In this document: positions 1-7,049 of the stretch, in pieces
Position numbering within the stretch: the first letter of the stretch is position 1
Layout: every line of letters starts with the position of its first letter
Source of the DNA: Eubacteriales bacterium
GTDB taxonomy: Bacteria > Bacillota > Clostridia > Oscillospirales > Acutalibacteraceae
Assembly (NCBI GenBank): GCA_030533225.1
Contig: JAUNJO010000015.1
Span: 1-32,969, forward strand
Reading direction: 5' to 3'
Length of the DNA: 32,969 nt
Position numbers and translations under genes: made by a program
Notes under the pieces: model-generated
The model's database searches: none
What the model was told of the DNA's origin: nothing
Seen by the model: the letters and a program-made list of their open reading frames with translations, nothing else

Positions 1-41
1 CCCTTTGCACTTATTATTAACCCAAAAAGGCGGATTATTCA

Positions 42-1382
42 GTGAAAGATTTTTTTGACAGAGTGAAACCTTTGCTTTCAAAGGAAGATTTTGAAAAATT
101 AAAAAATGAATACGGTAAAAAGTCTTTCCTGGGGGTCCGTGTGAATACCCTCAAGTGCTCCGAAGAGAAATTTTGCGAGATTATGGAGCGAGAGGGAATT
201 AAGGTGAAGAAAACACCCTTTTCCCCTGTGGGGTATTACATTGAGGACAAGTCCCTGCTTTCGGGAAAACACCCCTTGCATCACTCGGGTGCCGTGTATT
301 TTCAGGAGCCCTCCGCAATGTCTGCGGCAACCCTTCTTGCCCCTGAAAAAGGAGAAAAAGTCCTGGACCTTTGTGCAGCGCCGGGAGGAAAGAGCACCCA
401 ACTTGCGGCATATCTTCAGGGCGAGGGGCTTTTGTGGTGCAACGAATATGTGCGCTCAAGAGCAAATATTTTGCTTTCAAATATTGAACGGTGCGGCATA
501 AAAAATGCCGTTGTTTCCTCCTGTGACCCCGAGGTGCTCTGCTGTGCTCTCCCGGGGTACTTTGATAAGGTTTTGGTGGATGCACCCTGCTCCGGCGAGG
601 GAATGTTCCGTCGGGATCCCGCTGCCTACGGGGAGTGGTCACCGCAGCATTCACAGGCCTGCGCTGTCCGTCAGCTGAAAATTTTGCAAAGCGCAAAGAA
701 GGCGCTGAAGGCGGGCGGTACCTTGGTTTACTCCACCTGCACTTTTTCAAAAGCGGAAAACGAGGATGTTGTCGCTGAGTTTCTTGAGGAAAACCCGGAT
801 TTCGAGCTTCTTGAAAGGGAGGAGAATTTTGGCAGAACTGCCCTTGACGGACGCTCAACCCGAATATTCCCAATGGACGGCGGAGAGGGGCACTTTGCCG
901 CAAAACTCTTGAGAGCTTCAGGGAATGACGGTGGCTGTGTAAAAGAACTTGAACCTGCCGATATGAAAAAAATCCCCGACTTTGTCAGGGACTTTTTTGA
1001 GGACACTTTTTACTCTGCCGAGATGCTCCGAAGAGCGTATTTGCAGGGTGATAAGCTATACATAATTCCGAAAATCTGTCCCGATACTCACGGCCTCGGT
1101 GTCCTGCGTGCAGGAGTGTTTGCAGGCACAGTTAAAAAGAACTTTTTTGAGCCGCAACACTCGTTGTTTATGGCGGAGGATACTCAGAATATCAGGAGAA
1201 AAGCGGATTTGGAGCTTCACGATCCAAGACTTATGAAATTTCTTCACGGTGAGGAGATTGATATTGACTGCAGCATTAAAGGCTACACCGCCCTGTGTGT
1301 GGAGGGCATGACTGCAGGCTTCGGAAAGGCAAGCTCAGGTAAGCTTAAGAATAAATATCCTAAAGGGCTGAGAATTTTATAA
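42..1382 (+). CDS. rsmF: RsmF-like rRNA (cytosine-C5) methyltransferase, NOL1/NOP2/Sun family
   Basis: Predicted SAM-dependent enzyme that places m5C on ribosomal RNA. The 446-aa protein has the family layout: an N-terminal lead-in (about 1-90), a Rossmann methyltransferase core with the SAM loop DLCAAPGGKS (109-118), motif IV DAPCSG (180-185, Cys183) and motif VI STCTFSKAEN (catalytic Cys233). A C-terminal region (about 300-446) matches the RNA-binding pre-PUA/PUA-like part of the RsmF subgroup. Both catalytic cysteines are present, so it should be active. The start is GTG at 42, preceded by AAAAAGGCGG at a workable distance. rsmA follows 13 bp downstream, so the two rRNA-modifying enzymes are probably co-transcribed. 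Only 41 bp lie upstream, so its promoter cannot be judged. Assignment to RsmF rather than another m5C methyltransferase, and the exact target base, are inference. Confidence 0.88.
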   Translation: MKDFFDRVKPLLSKEDFEKLKNEYGKKSFLGVRVNTLKCSEEKFCEIMEREGIKVKKTPFSPVGYYIEDKSLLSGKHPLHHSGAVYFQEPSAMSAATLLAPEKGEKVLDLCAAPGGKSTQLAAYLQGEGLLWCNEYVRSRANILLSNIERCGIKNAVVSSCDPEVLCCALPGYFDKVLVDAPCSGEGMFRRDPAAYGEWSPQHSQACAVRQLKILQSAKKALKAGGTLVYSTCTFSKAENEDVVAEFLEENPDFELLEREENFGRTALDGRSTRIFPMDGGEGHFAAKLLRASGNDGGCVKELEPADMKKIPDFVRDFFEDTFYSAEMLRRAYLQGDKLYIIPKICPDTHGLGVLRAGVFAGTVKKNFFEPQHSLFMAEDTQNIRRKADLELHDPRLMKFLHGEEIDIDCSIKGYTALCVEGMTAGFGKASSGKLKNKYPKGLRIL

Positions 1383-1395
1383 ACTTGAGGTTTTT

Positions 1396-2256
1396 ATGGA
1401 AAGATTATGGGATTATAGTGAAATAAAGAAAATAATGAGTGAATCGGGCTTTACCTTCTCAAAGGCGCTGGGACAAAATTTCCTTGTGAACCCTTCTGTC
1501 TGTCCCAAGATGGCGCAGATGTGCGGCGCTGACGGGAATACAGGGGTTATTGAGGTGGGACCCGGAATCGGCGTGCTCACTAATGAGCTTTGCAAGGTCG
1601 CGAAAAAGGTTGTCGCTATAGAACTTGACGAAAGACTGCCGAAAATTCTCGGGAAAACTCTTGCCGACCACCAAAATGTGGAGATAATAAGCGGTGATGT
1701 GATGAAAATCGACCTTCACAGGCTTATTGAGGAGAAGTTTCCGGGTATGGAGGTGGTAGTCTGCGCAAACCTGCCCTACTACATCACCTCGCCTGTTATA
1801 ATGAAGCTTTTAGAGGAGAAGCTTCCCATAAAGGCCTTGACCGTTATGGTGCAAAAGGAAGCCGCAGACCGGCTCTGTGCTCAAATGGGCAGCAGGGAGT
1901 GCGGTGCCGTTACCGCCGCTGTCAGATACTACAGCGAGCCGCGGCTATTGTTCAAGGTTTCGGCAGGCTCGTTTATGCCTGCGCCCAAGGTGGATTCCGC
2001 CGTAATCCGAATGGATGTGGACAGTAAGCCGAAGCTTTCCGTAAATGACGAAAAACTCTTTTTCAAAATTGTGAGAGGCGCTTTCTCTCAGCGCAGAAAG
2101 ACGGTGCTGAATTCTCTGTCCTCGGCGCTGAGCGCGGACAAGTCCGCCTTGAAGAAGGCTTTTGAAATTGCGCAGGTAAGCCCCACACTTCGTCCCGAAG
2201 CAATGACCTTGGAGGAGTTTGCAAGGGTGTCAAACGCAGTAGGTGAAGCGAAATGA
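1396..2256 (+). CDS. rsmA: 16S rRNA dimethyladenosine transferase RsmA (KsgA)
   Basis: Dimethylates the two adjacent adenines in the 3'-terminal helix of 16S rRNA during late 30S assembly, using SAM. The 286-aa length is usual. Visible motifs are the N-terminal ALGQNFLVNPSV segment (24-35), the SAM-binding EVGPGIGVLTNEL (53-65), acidic IELD ending the second strand (75-78), the catalytic NLPY (125-128) followed by YITSPV, and the C-terminal FSQRRKTVLNSL typical of the family. The start is ATG at 1396 with a short GAGG upstream, 13 bp after rsmF. Its stop overlaps the next start as ATGA. Loss of this enzyme gives kasugamycin resistance in known bacteria; the gene is intact here. Assignment is firm. 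Confidence 0.96.
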   Translation: MERLWDYSEIKKIMSESGFTFSKALGQNFLVNPSVCPKMAQMCGADGNTGVIEVGPGIGVLTNELCKVAKKVVAIELDERLPKILGKTLADHQNVEIISGDVMKIDLHRLIEEKFPGMEVVVCANLPYYITSPVIMKLLEEKLPIKALTVMVQKEAADRLCAQMGSRECGAVTAAVRYYSEPRLLFKVSAGSFMPAPKVDSAVIRMDVDSKPKLSVNDEKLFFKIVRGAFSQRRKTVLNSLSSALSADKSALKKAFEIAQVSPTLRPEAMTLEEFARVSNAVGEAK

Positions 2257-2579
2257 AATTTGAGATGATAAACTTTGTGTTTCTCGTTATGGGAATTTTT
2301 CTGGCGGTAGTGGGAATCATGATTTGGGCAGGCAGGAAGGTGGAGTTCATCAACGGTGAGAATTGGGAGAAAATCAGGACCGAGGATATTATCCCCTACA
2401 CACGAAATATGGGAATCGGGGTGATACTCCTGTCCCTGTCATTGCTGACTTTCGGCGTTCTTAGCGCCTTTGAGACTGTGCCGAAATTGTTGCAGTGGAT
2501 AGGGGTTGCAGTCTTTGGAGGAGCAGGGGCGCTTTTGATGATTATTTCGTATAAAAAGTATTTTCAAAAAGACGAATAA
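2253..2579 (+). CDS. Small membrane protein, DUF3784-like
   Basis: A 108-aa protein with three likely transmembrane helices: about residues 7-27 (NFVFLVMGIFLAVVGIMIWA), 52-72 (NMGIGVILLSLSLLTFGVL) and 80-100. Between the first two is a polar loop with GENWEKIRTEDIIPYTRN. The layout of a short helix, a loop containing 'I-G-N/E', then two helices resembles the DUF3784 family of small clostridial membrane proteins, but I cannot confirm that without a profile search. It starts inside the rsmA stop codon (ATGA overlap), so translation is probably coupled to rsmA although no functional link to rRNA methylation is evident. It is the last gene before the terminator at 2587. No function is assigned. 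Confidence 0.75.
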   Translation: MKFEMINFVFLVMGIFLAVVGIMIWAGRKVEFINGENWEKIRTEDIIPYTRNMGIGVILLSLSLLTFGVLSAFETVPKLLQWIGVAVFGGAGALLMIISYKKYFQKDE

Positions 2580-2586
2580 GGTAAAA

Positions 2587-2623
2587 ACACGCTTAGAACC
2601 TGTGTCCTAAGCGTGTCTTTTTT
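2587..2623. terminator. Bidirectional intrinsic terminator between the rsmA operon and argS
   Basis: A perfect 10-bp stem, ACACGCTTAG (2587-2596) pairing with CTAAGCGTGT (2607-2616), with a 10-nt loop. It is followed on the plus strand by CTTTTTT and on the minus strand by TTTTTAC. It sits between convergent genes and can end both transcripts. Confidence 0.88.
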
Positions 2624-2639
2624 GCATTTTGCGTGAAAT

Positions 2640-4376
2640 TTACATCTTTTCGGGGCAGCTCACGGCGAACATTGTGAGCACATTCTTTATGACAGTGCGT
2701 ACACAGCCGCAGAGGGCAAGTCTTGCCTGGGTGAGAGATTCATCTCCGCACTTAACTCTGTGTGCGTTGTAGAATTTGTGGAAAAGTGTGGCGAGAGTTG
2801 TAACGTACCTTGTGATGCGTGTGGGATCGTAGCTTTCGGCAGATGCGATAATCTCTTCTCTGTAAGCAGAGAGGTGGCTGATAAGCTCCAGCTCCTCGGC
2901 CTCTTTGAGGAGAGTGAGTTCCTGTGTGGTACAGTCGCGCTTTGTGATTCCGTCAGCCTCAAGGTTTCGGAAAATACTGCAAATTCGGGCGTGAGCATAC
3001 TGAACATAGTAAACGGGATTTTGATTGTCCTGAGTTACTGCAAGGTCCAAGTCAAAGTCCATCTGAGTGTTTGCTTCACGGGTGTTAAACATAAAGCGTG
3101 TGCTGTCAACGGGAACTTCGTCAAGCAAATCGGAAAGCTGAATAGCCTTGCCGGTACGCTTGCTCATCTTTACAATCTCACCGCCCTGCATGAGTTTAAC
3201 AAGCTGCATGAGTACAATGTCGAGCTTGTCGCCGTTGTATCCTATAGCATCCATAGCGCCTTTCATACGCATGACATGACCGTGGTGGTCAGCACCCCAT
3301 ACATTGATACAGGTGTCGAATCCCCGGTCGAATTTATCCTTGTGATAGGCAATGTCGGCGGCAAAGTATGTGGGATTGCCGTTGGCACGGATGAGCACGT
3401 CATCCTTCAGTTCAAGCTTGTCAATATCTGCCTGAGATTTTCCCTCTTTGAGAAGTTTTTTTGTTACAACTTCGATGTTCTTGTACCAAAGGGCGCCCTC
3501 TTTTTCGTAGGTGAGACCTTTCTCGGTGAGCAGGTCAACTATAGCCTTAACCTTACCGCTTTGGTGAAGCTCGCTTTCAAAGAACCATTTATCGTAGGTT
3601 ATGCGGTATTTGGCCATATCGGCTTGCATTTTTGCAATGTTTTTGGGAAGCGCATAGTCGACGAGGGCTTTCTTGCGGGTGTCAGAGTCTGTGTCTTTGT
3701 AGCTGTCGCCCATCTCATTTTTGAAGTCCTCGGCTAAATCCTTAATATCTCCGCCCTGATATCCGTCCTCGGGGAAGGGGACTGAGCTGTCGAAAATTTG
3801 AAGATAACGCGCCTCTAAGGAGTTTGCAAACTTTTCAATCTGATTACCTGCGTCGTTCACATAGAATTCTCTGTACACATCGAAACCGGCTGCATCCAAA
3901 ACAGAAGCAAGACAGTCGCCCAAAGCACCGCCACGGGCATTTCCCATGTGCATAGGGCCTGTGGGGTTGGCAGAGACAAACTCCACCATGTACTTCTTAC
4001 CCTGACCGTAGTCACTTCTGCCGTAAGCTTCTCCCGTGCTCTCGATTTCCTCAATGATTTTTGCAAAGTACTCAGCCTTAAAGAAGAAATTAAGGAAGCC
4101 TGCCCCTGCGGCTTCGCATCTTTCGAACAGAGTGCCCTCAAGGTCAACACAGGTTTTGAGTGCCTCTGCTATCTTCATGGGAGCCATTCTGAAAACCCTT
4201 GCTCCTGCCATGGCGGCGTTGGTTGCAAGGTCGCCGTTTTGACGATTGGCAGGTGCTTCAATGATAAATTCGGGAACTTCTGCCTTGGGGAGAAGTTCAT
4301 TTTCCATGGCTTTCTCAAAAGCCCTGTTTATTGCGTTTCGTAAATCCTTTACCGCATTTATTGAAGTCAATGACAT
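2640..4376 (-). CDS. argS: Arginyl-tRNA synthetase
   Basis: Class I aminoacyl-tRNA synthetase charging tRNA-Arg. The 578-aa protein has the N-terminal additional domain (about 1-110). The HIGH-type signature follows SANPTGP as HMGN (143-146), the ArgS motif GADHHGH is at about 361-367, and the KMSKS loop is MSKRTGK (404-410). A C-terminal DALR-type helical anticodon-binding domain ends the protein. Between the ALWYKN segment (295-300) and VLIRANGNPTY there is a Lys-rich stretch of about 20 residues that looks longer than in Bacillus-type ArgS as I recall it. It starts at 4376 (ATG), one base after the DUF1934 stop, with GAGGT upstream. It is the last gene of the murI-DUF1934-argS operon. The cognate-family tRNA-Arg(ACG) lies at 19442 in the same window. 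Confidence 0.97.
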   Translation of the reverse strand: MSLTSINAVKDLRNAINRAFEKAMENELLPKAEVPEFIIEAPANRQNGDLATNAAMAGARVFRMAPMKIAEALKTCVDLEGTLFERCEAAGAGFLNFFFKAEYFAKIIEEIESTGEAYGRSDYGQGKKYMVEFVSANPTGPMHMGNARGGALGDCLASVLDAAGFDVYREFYVNDAGNQIEKFANSLEARYLQIFDSSVPFPEDGYQGGDIKDLAEDFKNEMGDSYKDTDSDTRKKALVDYALPKNIAKMQADMAKYRITYDKWFFESELHQSGKVKAIVDLLTEKGLTYEKEGALWYKNIEVVTKKLLKEGKSQADIDKLELKDDVLIRANGNPTYFAADIAYHKDKFDRGFDTCINVWGADHHGHVMRMKGAMDAIGYNGDKLDIVLMQLVKLMQGGEIVKMSKRTGKAIQLSDLLDEVPVDSTRFMFNTREANTQMDFDLDLAVTQDNQNPVYYVQYAHARICSIFRNLEADGITKRDCTTQELTLLKEAEELELISHLSAYREEIIASAESYDPTRITRYVTTLATLFHKFYNAHRVKCGDESLTQARLALCGCVRTVIKNVLTMFAVSCPEKM

Positions 4377-4377
4377 A

Positions 4378-4809
4378 CTACTTTACCTCTTTTTCCTGTA
4401 CTTTTATATGAATTTCGTTTTTGCTCACAAGTCCGCCGTTAAAGTCAAGGCTGTAGCTTACATAAAGCTCGCCGCCCTTTTCGGTTAAACTGTTTTTGAA
4501 CGAATCGGTATAAACTCCTACCATCAGGTCACCGAACATGGTGCTGTAGTGACATTGGTGCCGTCTGCCCTTTTGGAGCACCAGTCTCGACTCTCCCGGA
4601 AAGTCCTTTATAACGGTGACGGTGTCACCCTCAACCTCCACTGTGTTGAGACAACTGTACTTTGGGTTTTCGCTGTCGTATTCTCTGTACTGAATTACTG
4701 TTTTTGAGCTGCTGAATCGGTAATCACCGGCGGTGGTAAGCTCAATGCTGTCTTTTTCTCCGCCTATGTCCTGAGTGCCCAAAACATTTATAAGATAGTT
4801 TTCTTTCAT
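4378..4809 (-). CDS. DUF1934 family beta-barrel protein (YwiB-like)
   Basis: Small cytosolic protein of about 143 aa, resembling the DUF1934/YwiB family, a calycin-like beta-barrel of unknown ligand. Supporting features are the alternating hydrophobic/polar strands, the central QYREYD segment, FPGESRLVLQKGRRHQCHY and the YSLDFNGGL segment near the C-terminus. The family gene lies directly upstream of argS in Bacillus (ywiB-argS), and it does so here too. I place the start at ATG 4809 (MKENYLINVLG), because AAGGAC lies 6 nt upstream. The longer frame from TTG 4833 would overlap murI by 14 bp and has no better ribosome binding site. The argS start is one base beyond its stop, so the two are translationally linked. 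The function is unknown. Confidence 0.82.
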   Translation of the reverse strand: MKENYLINVLGTQDIGGEKDSIELTTAGDYRFSSSKTVIQYREYDSENPKYSCLNTVEVEGDTVTVIKDFPGESRLVLQKGRRHQCHYSTMFGDLMVGVYTDSFKNSLTEKGGELYVSYSLDFNGGLVSKNEIHIKVQEKEVK

Positions 4810-4819
4810 TTTTAAGTCC

Positions 4820-5635
4820 TTAATATGCTTCAATGTCTATTTGAGTGACCATACCCTCAATGTCCTTTTGCAGAAAAACTCCTGCCAAATGCTCAAAGTT
4901 GTGAGGTGTGTCGCTGACGAAAAATTTATATGTACCTTCCTCTTTGCTGTGATTTAGGAGGTTTTTGCTCTTTAGAAGCTCTGCTGTGTAAAGTGCGGTT
5001 GCTCTGCCTGAATCCACAAGAGTAACCCCTTCTCCCATAACTTTAGCTATAGCATTTTTGAGAATAGGGTAGTGAGTACAACCGAGTATCAGGGTGTCAA
5101 CACCCTTTTGGATGAGTGGTTCAACATACCTCCTGATAACCTCGCTCACCACCGTGTCCTCAGGGTCTGTGAAGCCATTTTCAACCAGCGGAACAAAGAG
5201 GGGACAGTCCTGCTCGAAAACCCAAGCGTCCTTTGAAAGCTCGGCAATGTGCTTTTGATAGCTGTGGGAATTTATGGTGGCAGTTGTGCCGATAACACCG
5301 ATTTTTCCGTTTTTTGTAGCCTTAAGCGCTGATTTTGCGGTGGGCCTGAGCACACCCGTGTAGGGTACGGGAAGGGTGTCATAGAGACCGCGTGCAATGG
5401 AACTTACCGTACCGCAGGCGGCAATAATAGCCTTTACGTTGTTCTTAAGCAGGAAGTTTGCATCCTGATTTGCGTATTTGATTATGGTGTCCACACTCTT
5501 GTTGCCGTAGGGAACTCTGCCCGTATCACCGAAGTAAATAATATCCTCATTGGGAAGAACTCTCATAAGCTCTCTTGCTGTGGTTAGTCCTCCGAGACCG
5601 GAGTCGAAAATTCCGATGGGTTTTTTGCTCTGCAT
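4820..5635 (-). CDS. murI: Glutamate racemase
   Basis: Interconverts L- and D-glutamate to supply D-Glu for peptidoglycan; PLP-independent, using two cysteines as acid/base. The 271-aa length is usual. The N-terminal IGIFDSGLGGLT (7-18, with catalytic-pocket Asp11/Ser12), YFGDTGRVPYG (34-44), first catalytic Cys74 in AACGTVSS, and second catalytic Cys186 in LGCTHYPIL are all seen. In the family the first motif usually reads ACNTA; here it reads ACGTV, replacing the Asn and Ala after the catalytic Cys. Both cysteines and the downstream His remain, so activity is expected. It starts at ATG 5635 after AGAGGCGGTG and heads an operon with DUF1934 and argS, driven by the promoter at 5688-5716. Confidence 0.95.
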   Translation of the reverse strand: MQSKKPIGIFDSGLGGLTTARELMRVLPNEDIIYFGDTGRVPYGNKSVDTIIKYANQDANFLLKNNVKAIIAACGTVSSIARGLYDTLPVPYTGVLRPTAKSALKATKNGKIGVIGTTATINSHSYQKHIAELSKDAWVFEQDCPLFVPLVENGFTDPEDTVVSEVIRRYVEPLIQKGVDTLILGCTHYPILKNAIAKVMGEGVTLVDSGRATALYTAELLKSKNLLNHSKEEGTYKFFVSDTPHNFEHLAGVFLQKDIEGMVTQIDIEAY

Positions 5636-5687
5636 AAATTCACCGCCTCTTGTGGCTTTTTTAATACCATTTCTTTACTGAATTGTT

Positions 5688-5716
5688 ATTTTAACATAAT
5701 AGACAAAAACTTGCAA
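5688..5716 (-). promoter_or_regulatory. Sigma-A promoter for murI-DUF1934-argS
   Basis: On the minus strand, TTGCAA (-35, 5716-5711), a 17-bp spacer and TAAAAT (-10, 5693-5688), placed about 50 bp ahead of the murI start. The same box pair with the same spacing recurs upstream of tuf. It lies back to back with the plus-strand promoter at 5738. Confidence 0.68.
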
Positions 5717-5737
5717 GTGGATGTGAGGAAAATCCCT

Positions 5738-5766
5738 TTGACAAAAGATATATTTATATGTATAAT
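5738..5766 (+). promoter_or_regulatory. Consensus sigma-A promoter for the 264-aa gene
   Basis: TTGACA (5738-5743), exactly 17 bp, then TATAAT (5761-5766): a perfect match to the vegetative consensus. The gene start at 5812 lies about 40 bp beyond the expected transcription start. This implies strong, probably constitutive expression. Confidence 0.82.
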
Positions 5767-5811
5767 TATATGACTGAATAAATATGCATCTATGCCTTAT
5801 TGGAGGTAATT

Positions 5812-6606
5812 ATGAACGATATGGTTAAAAAGGCTTTCGGTATTATCACCGGAAAAGTTGAAACAGCACTGAAGGAACAGGGCTTTAAGCGTGAAAAGGT
5901 TTCCGATACCGACAAGGAGATGGTAGCACTTTTCACAAGTGAGAATGTTGCCTACACCGTTGTATATACTTTCGAAAACAAACACACAGTGCTTCGCTCC
6001 TGCTCCATGACCGAGGACGGTCCCGACAACCAGTGGAAGACCATGGCAACATGGATGTTTGACCCCGACACCGACACAAACAAAGAGGCTGAGAGCATCG
6101 GTAACGATTTTGCCGACTCCGTAACGGCGGCTTCCGCAATCAAGCGCGTTAAGCAGGCTAAAAAGAAAAAGAACGGCAGCTCCGACGAGGGCAACGCAGA
6201 CCCTGTGTTCCTTGCCAAGAGGTTTGTAAACTACTTCCCCGAGCTTCGCGAACTTATCGCCGAGGAGCAGAATAACTACGAGAGTTTTCGAGCCGTTAAG
6301 TTTTTCAGGACAGAGGTCAATCCCCGCATCAATGATATGCTTATGAGAAATCAGAAGGCCGAAATTAAGAAGCTCGCTCAGATGATAAGCACTCAGTACG
6401 CAAACGGCGACATGGACACTCGCTCTATCATTACCATTGTAATCCTCAACAGCATTGATGAGAAATACTGCGAGAGCTTTAATGAGCTTCTCTCCGAGGA
6501 ACTCCAGAAAGCATGGAAATATGCTCTCAAGATGAAGGGCAAGAAGGTTCGCCCGGAGAAGAAAAAGAAGAGCCTTATGGCAATGGCCGGCGACAAGCTG
6601 GGCTGA
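5812..6606 (+). CDS. Conserved-looking cytosolic protein of unknown function, Lys-rich
   Basis: I do not recognise this 264-aa protein. It has no signal peptide or membrane segment. The N-terminal third (1-110) is an alpha/beta-looking domain (AFGIITGKVETALKEQGFKR, then strands VALFTSENVAYTVVYTFEN). A basic linker KRVKQAKKKKNGSSDEG follows (about 112-128). A helical domain (about 130-240) contains AKRFVNYFPELRELIAEEQ and STQYANGDMDTRSIITIVIL, and a Lys/Arg-rich tail (KGKKVRPEKKKKS) ends it. I chose ATG 5812 with GGAGG 5 nt upstream; the longer frame begins at a TTG that is part of that ribosome binding site. It has its own perfect promoter and its own terminator, so it is monocistronic and likely abundant. 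The basic linker and tail could suggest nucleic-acid or ribosome contact, but that is only a guess. It occupies the place where rplL normally precedes rpoB. Confidence 0.85.
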   Translation: MNDMVKKAFGIITGKVETALKEQGFKREKVSDTDKEMVALFTSENVAYTVVYTFENKHTVLRSCSMTEDGPDNQWKTMATWMFDPDTDTNKEAESIGNDFADSVTAASAIKRVKQAKKKKNGSSDEGNADPVFLAKRFVNYFPELRELIAEEQNNYESFRAVKFFRTEVNPRINDMLMRNQKAEIKKLAQMISTQYANGDMDTRSIITIVILNSIDEKYCESFNELLSEELQKAWKYALKMKGKKVRPEKKKKSLMAMAGDKLG

Positions 6607-6634
6607 TTAATCTAAAACCCATGAAATTCGCAAC

Positions 6635-6665
6635 AAAACCTCCTGTTTTTCAGGAGGTTTTCTTT
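6635..6665 (+). terminator. Intrinsic terminator after the 264-aa gene
   Basis: Perfect 11-bp stem AAAACCTCCTG (6635-6645) / CAGGAGGTTTT (6651-6661) with a five-T loop and a following CTTTT. It insulates the gene from rpoB. Confidence 0.9.
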
Positions 6666-6786
6666 TGCCTCAAAAACAGTAAACGCCGATGGGCGTTCCT
6701 GATAGTGCACAAAAACAGGTGTATTTTTTCTACAGGCTTTTTCGAAAAAAACAGGGGAATTATACGGAAATATTTGCGAAAAACTC

Positions 6787-6815
6787 TTGACAAGTCCAAA
6801 ACATACATATATAAT
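6787..6815 (+). promoter_or_regulatory. Consensus sigma-A promoter for rpoB-rpoC
   Basis: TTGACA (6787-6792), 17 bp, TATAAT (6810-6815), a perfect vegetative promoter. It is the only strong one between the upstream terminator and rpoB, so rpoBC appears to be transcribed from here. Confidence 0.85.
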
Positions 6816-6821
6816 TTCATG

Positions 6822-7049
6822 ATGTACCATTATGGGGGTATGTACCCCTTTAGCCAAATTTCCTCAAAGTAAAACTATGAAATTTATCACATTTACGAGG
6901 GTTTGTCAAGTCCTTTTTTGAGAGTGTTCACAAAGCTTTGAACCTGTGGTTTTTCGGGTGCTGATATTGCCCGAAAGGTCACAAAAACGGTGATAAATCC
7001 CGAGTTTTGCCAAAGGAATTCAGAAAATTTCGAAGGAGTGATAACACCT
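6822..7049 (+). promoter_or_regulatory. Long structured 5' leader of rpoB
   Basis: The expected transcript carries about 228 untranslated bases. Hairpins visible are GGGGT/ACCCC with a 4-nt loop (6835-6848), GTTCA/TGAAC (6926-6943) whose loop contains the self-complementary CAAAGCTTTG, and TTTCGGG/CCCGAAA (6952-6976). No T-run follows any of them closely, so simple attenuation is not evident. The stretch 6666-6786 between the preceding terminator and the promoter shows no gene. The ribosome binding site AAGGAG (7033-7038) sits 11 nt from ATG 7050. Confidence 0.5.

Noticed and set aside
2760-3737. Long open frame on the plus strand opposite argS (325 codons)
   Set aside because: Fully antisense to an intact argS with conserved motifs; composition is the mirror of argS codons and there is no ribosome binding site or family resemblance.
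6612-6857. 81-codon minus-strand frame in the gap before rpoB
   Set aside because: It spans the terminator and the promoter region; no ribosome binding site or recognisable protein.
6513-6872. 119-codon plus-strand frame running from the 264-aa gene into the rpoB promoter
   Set aside because: It crosses a strong terminator and the -35/-10 of the rpoB promoter, and begins inside another gene in a different frame.
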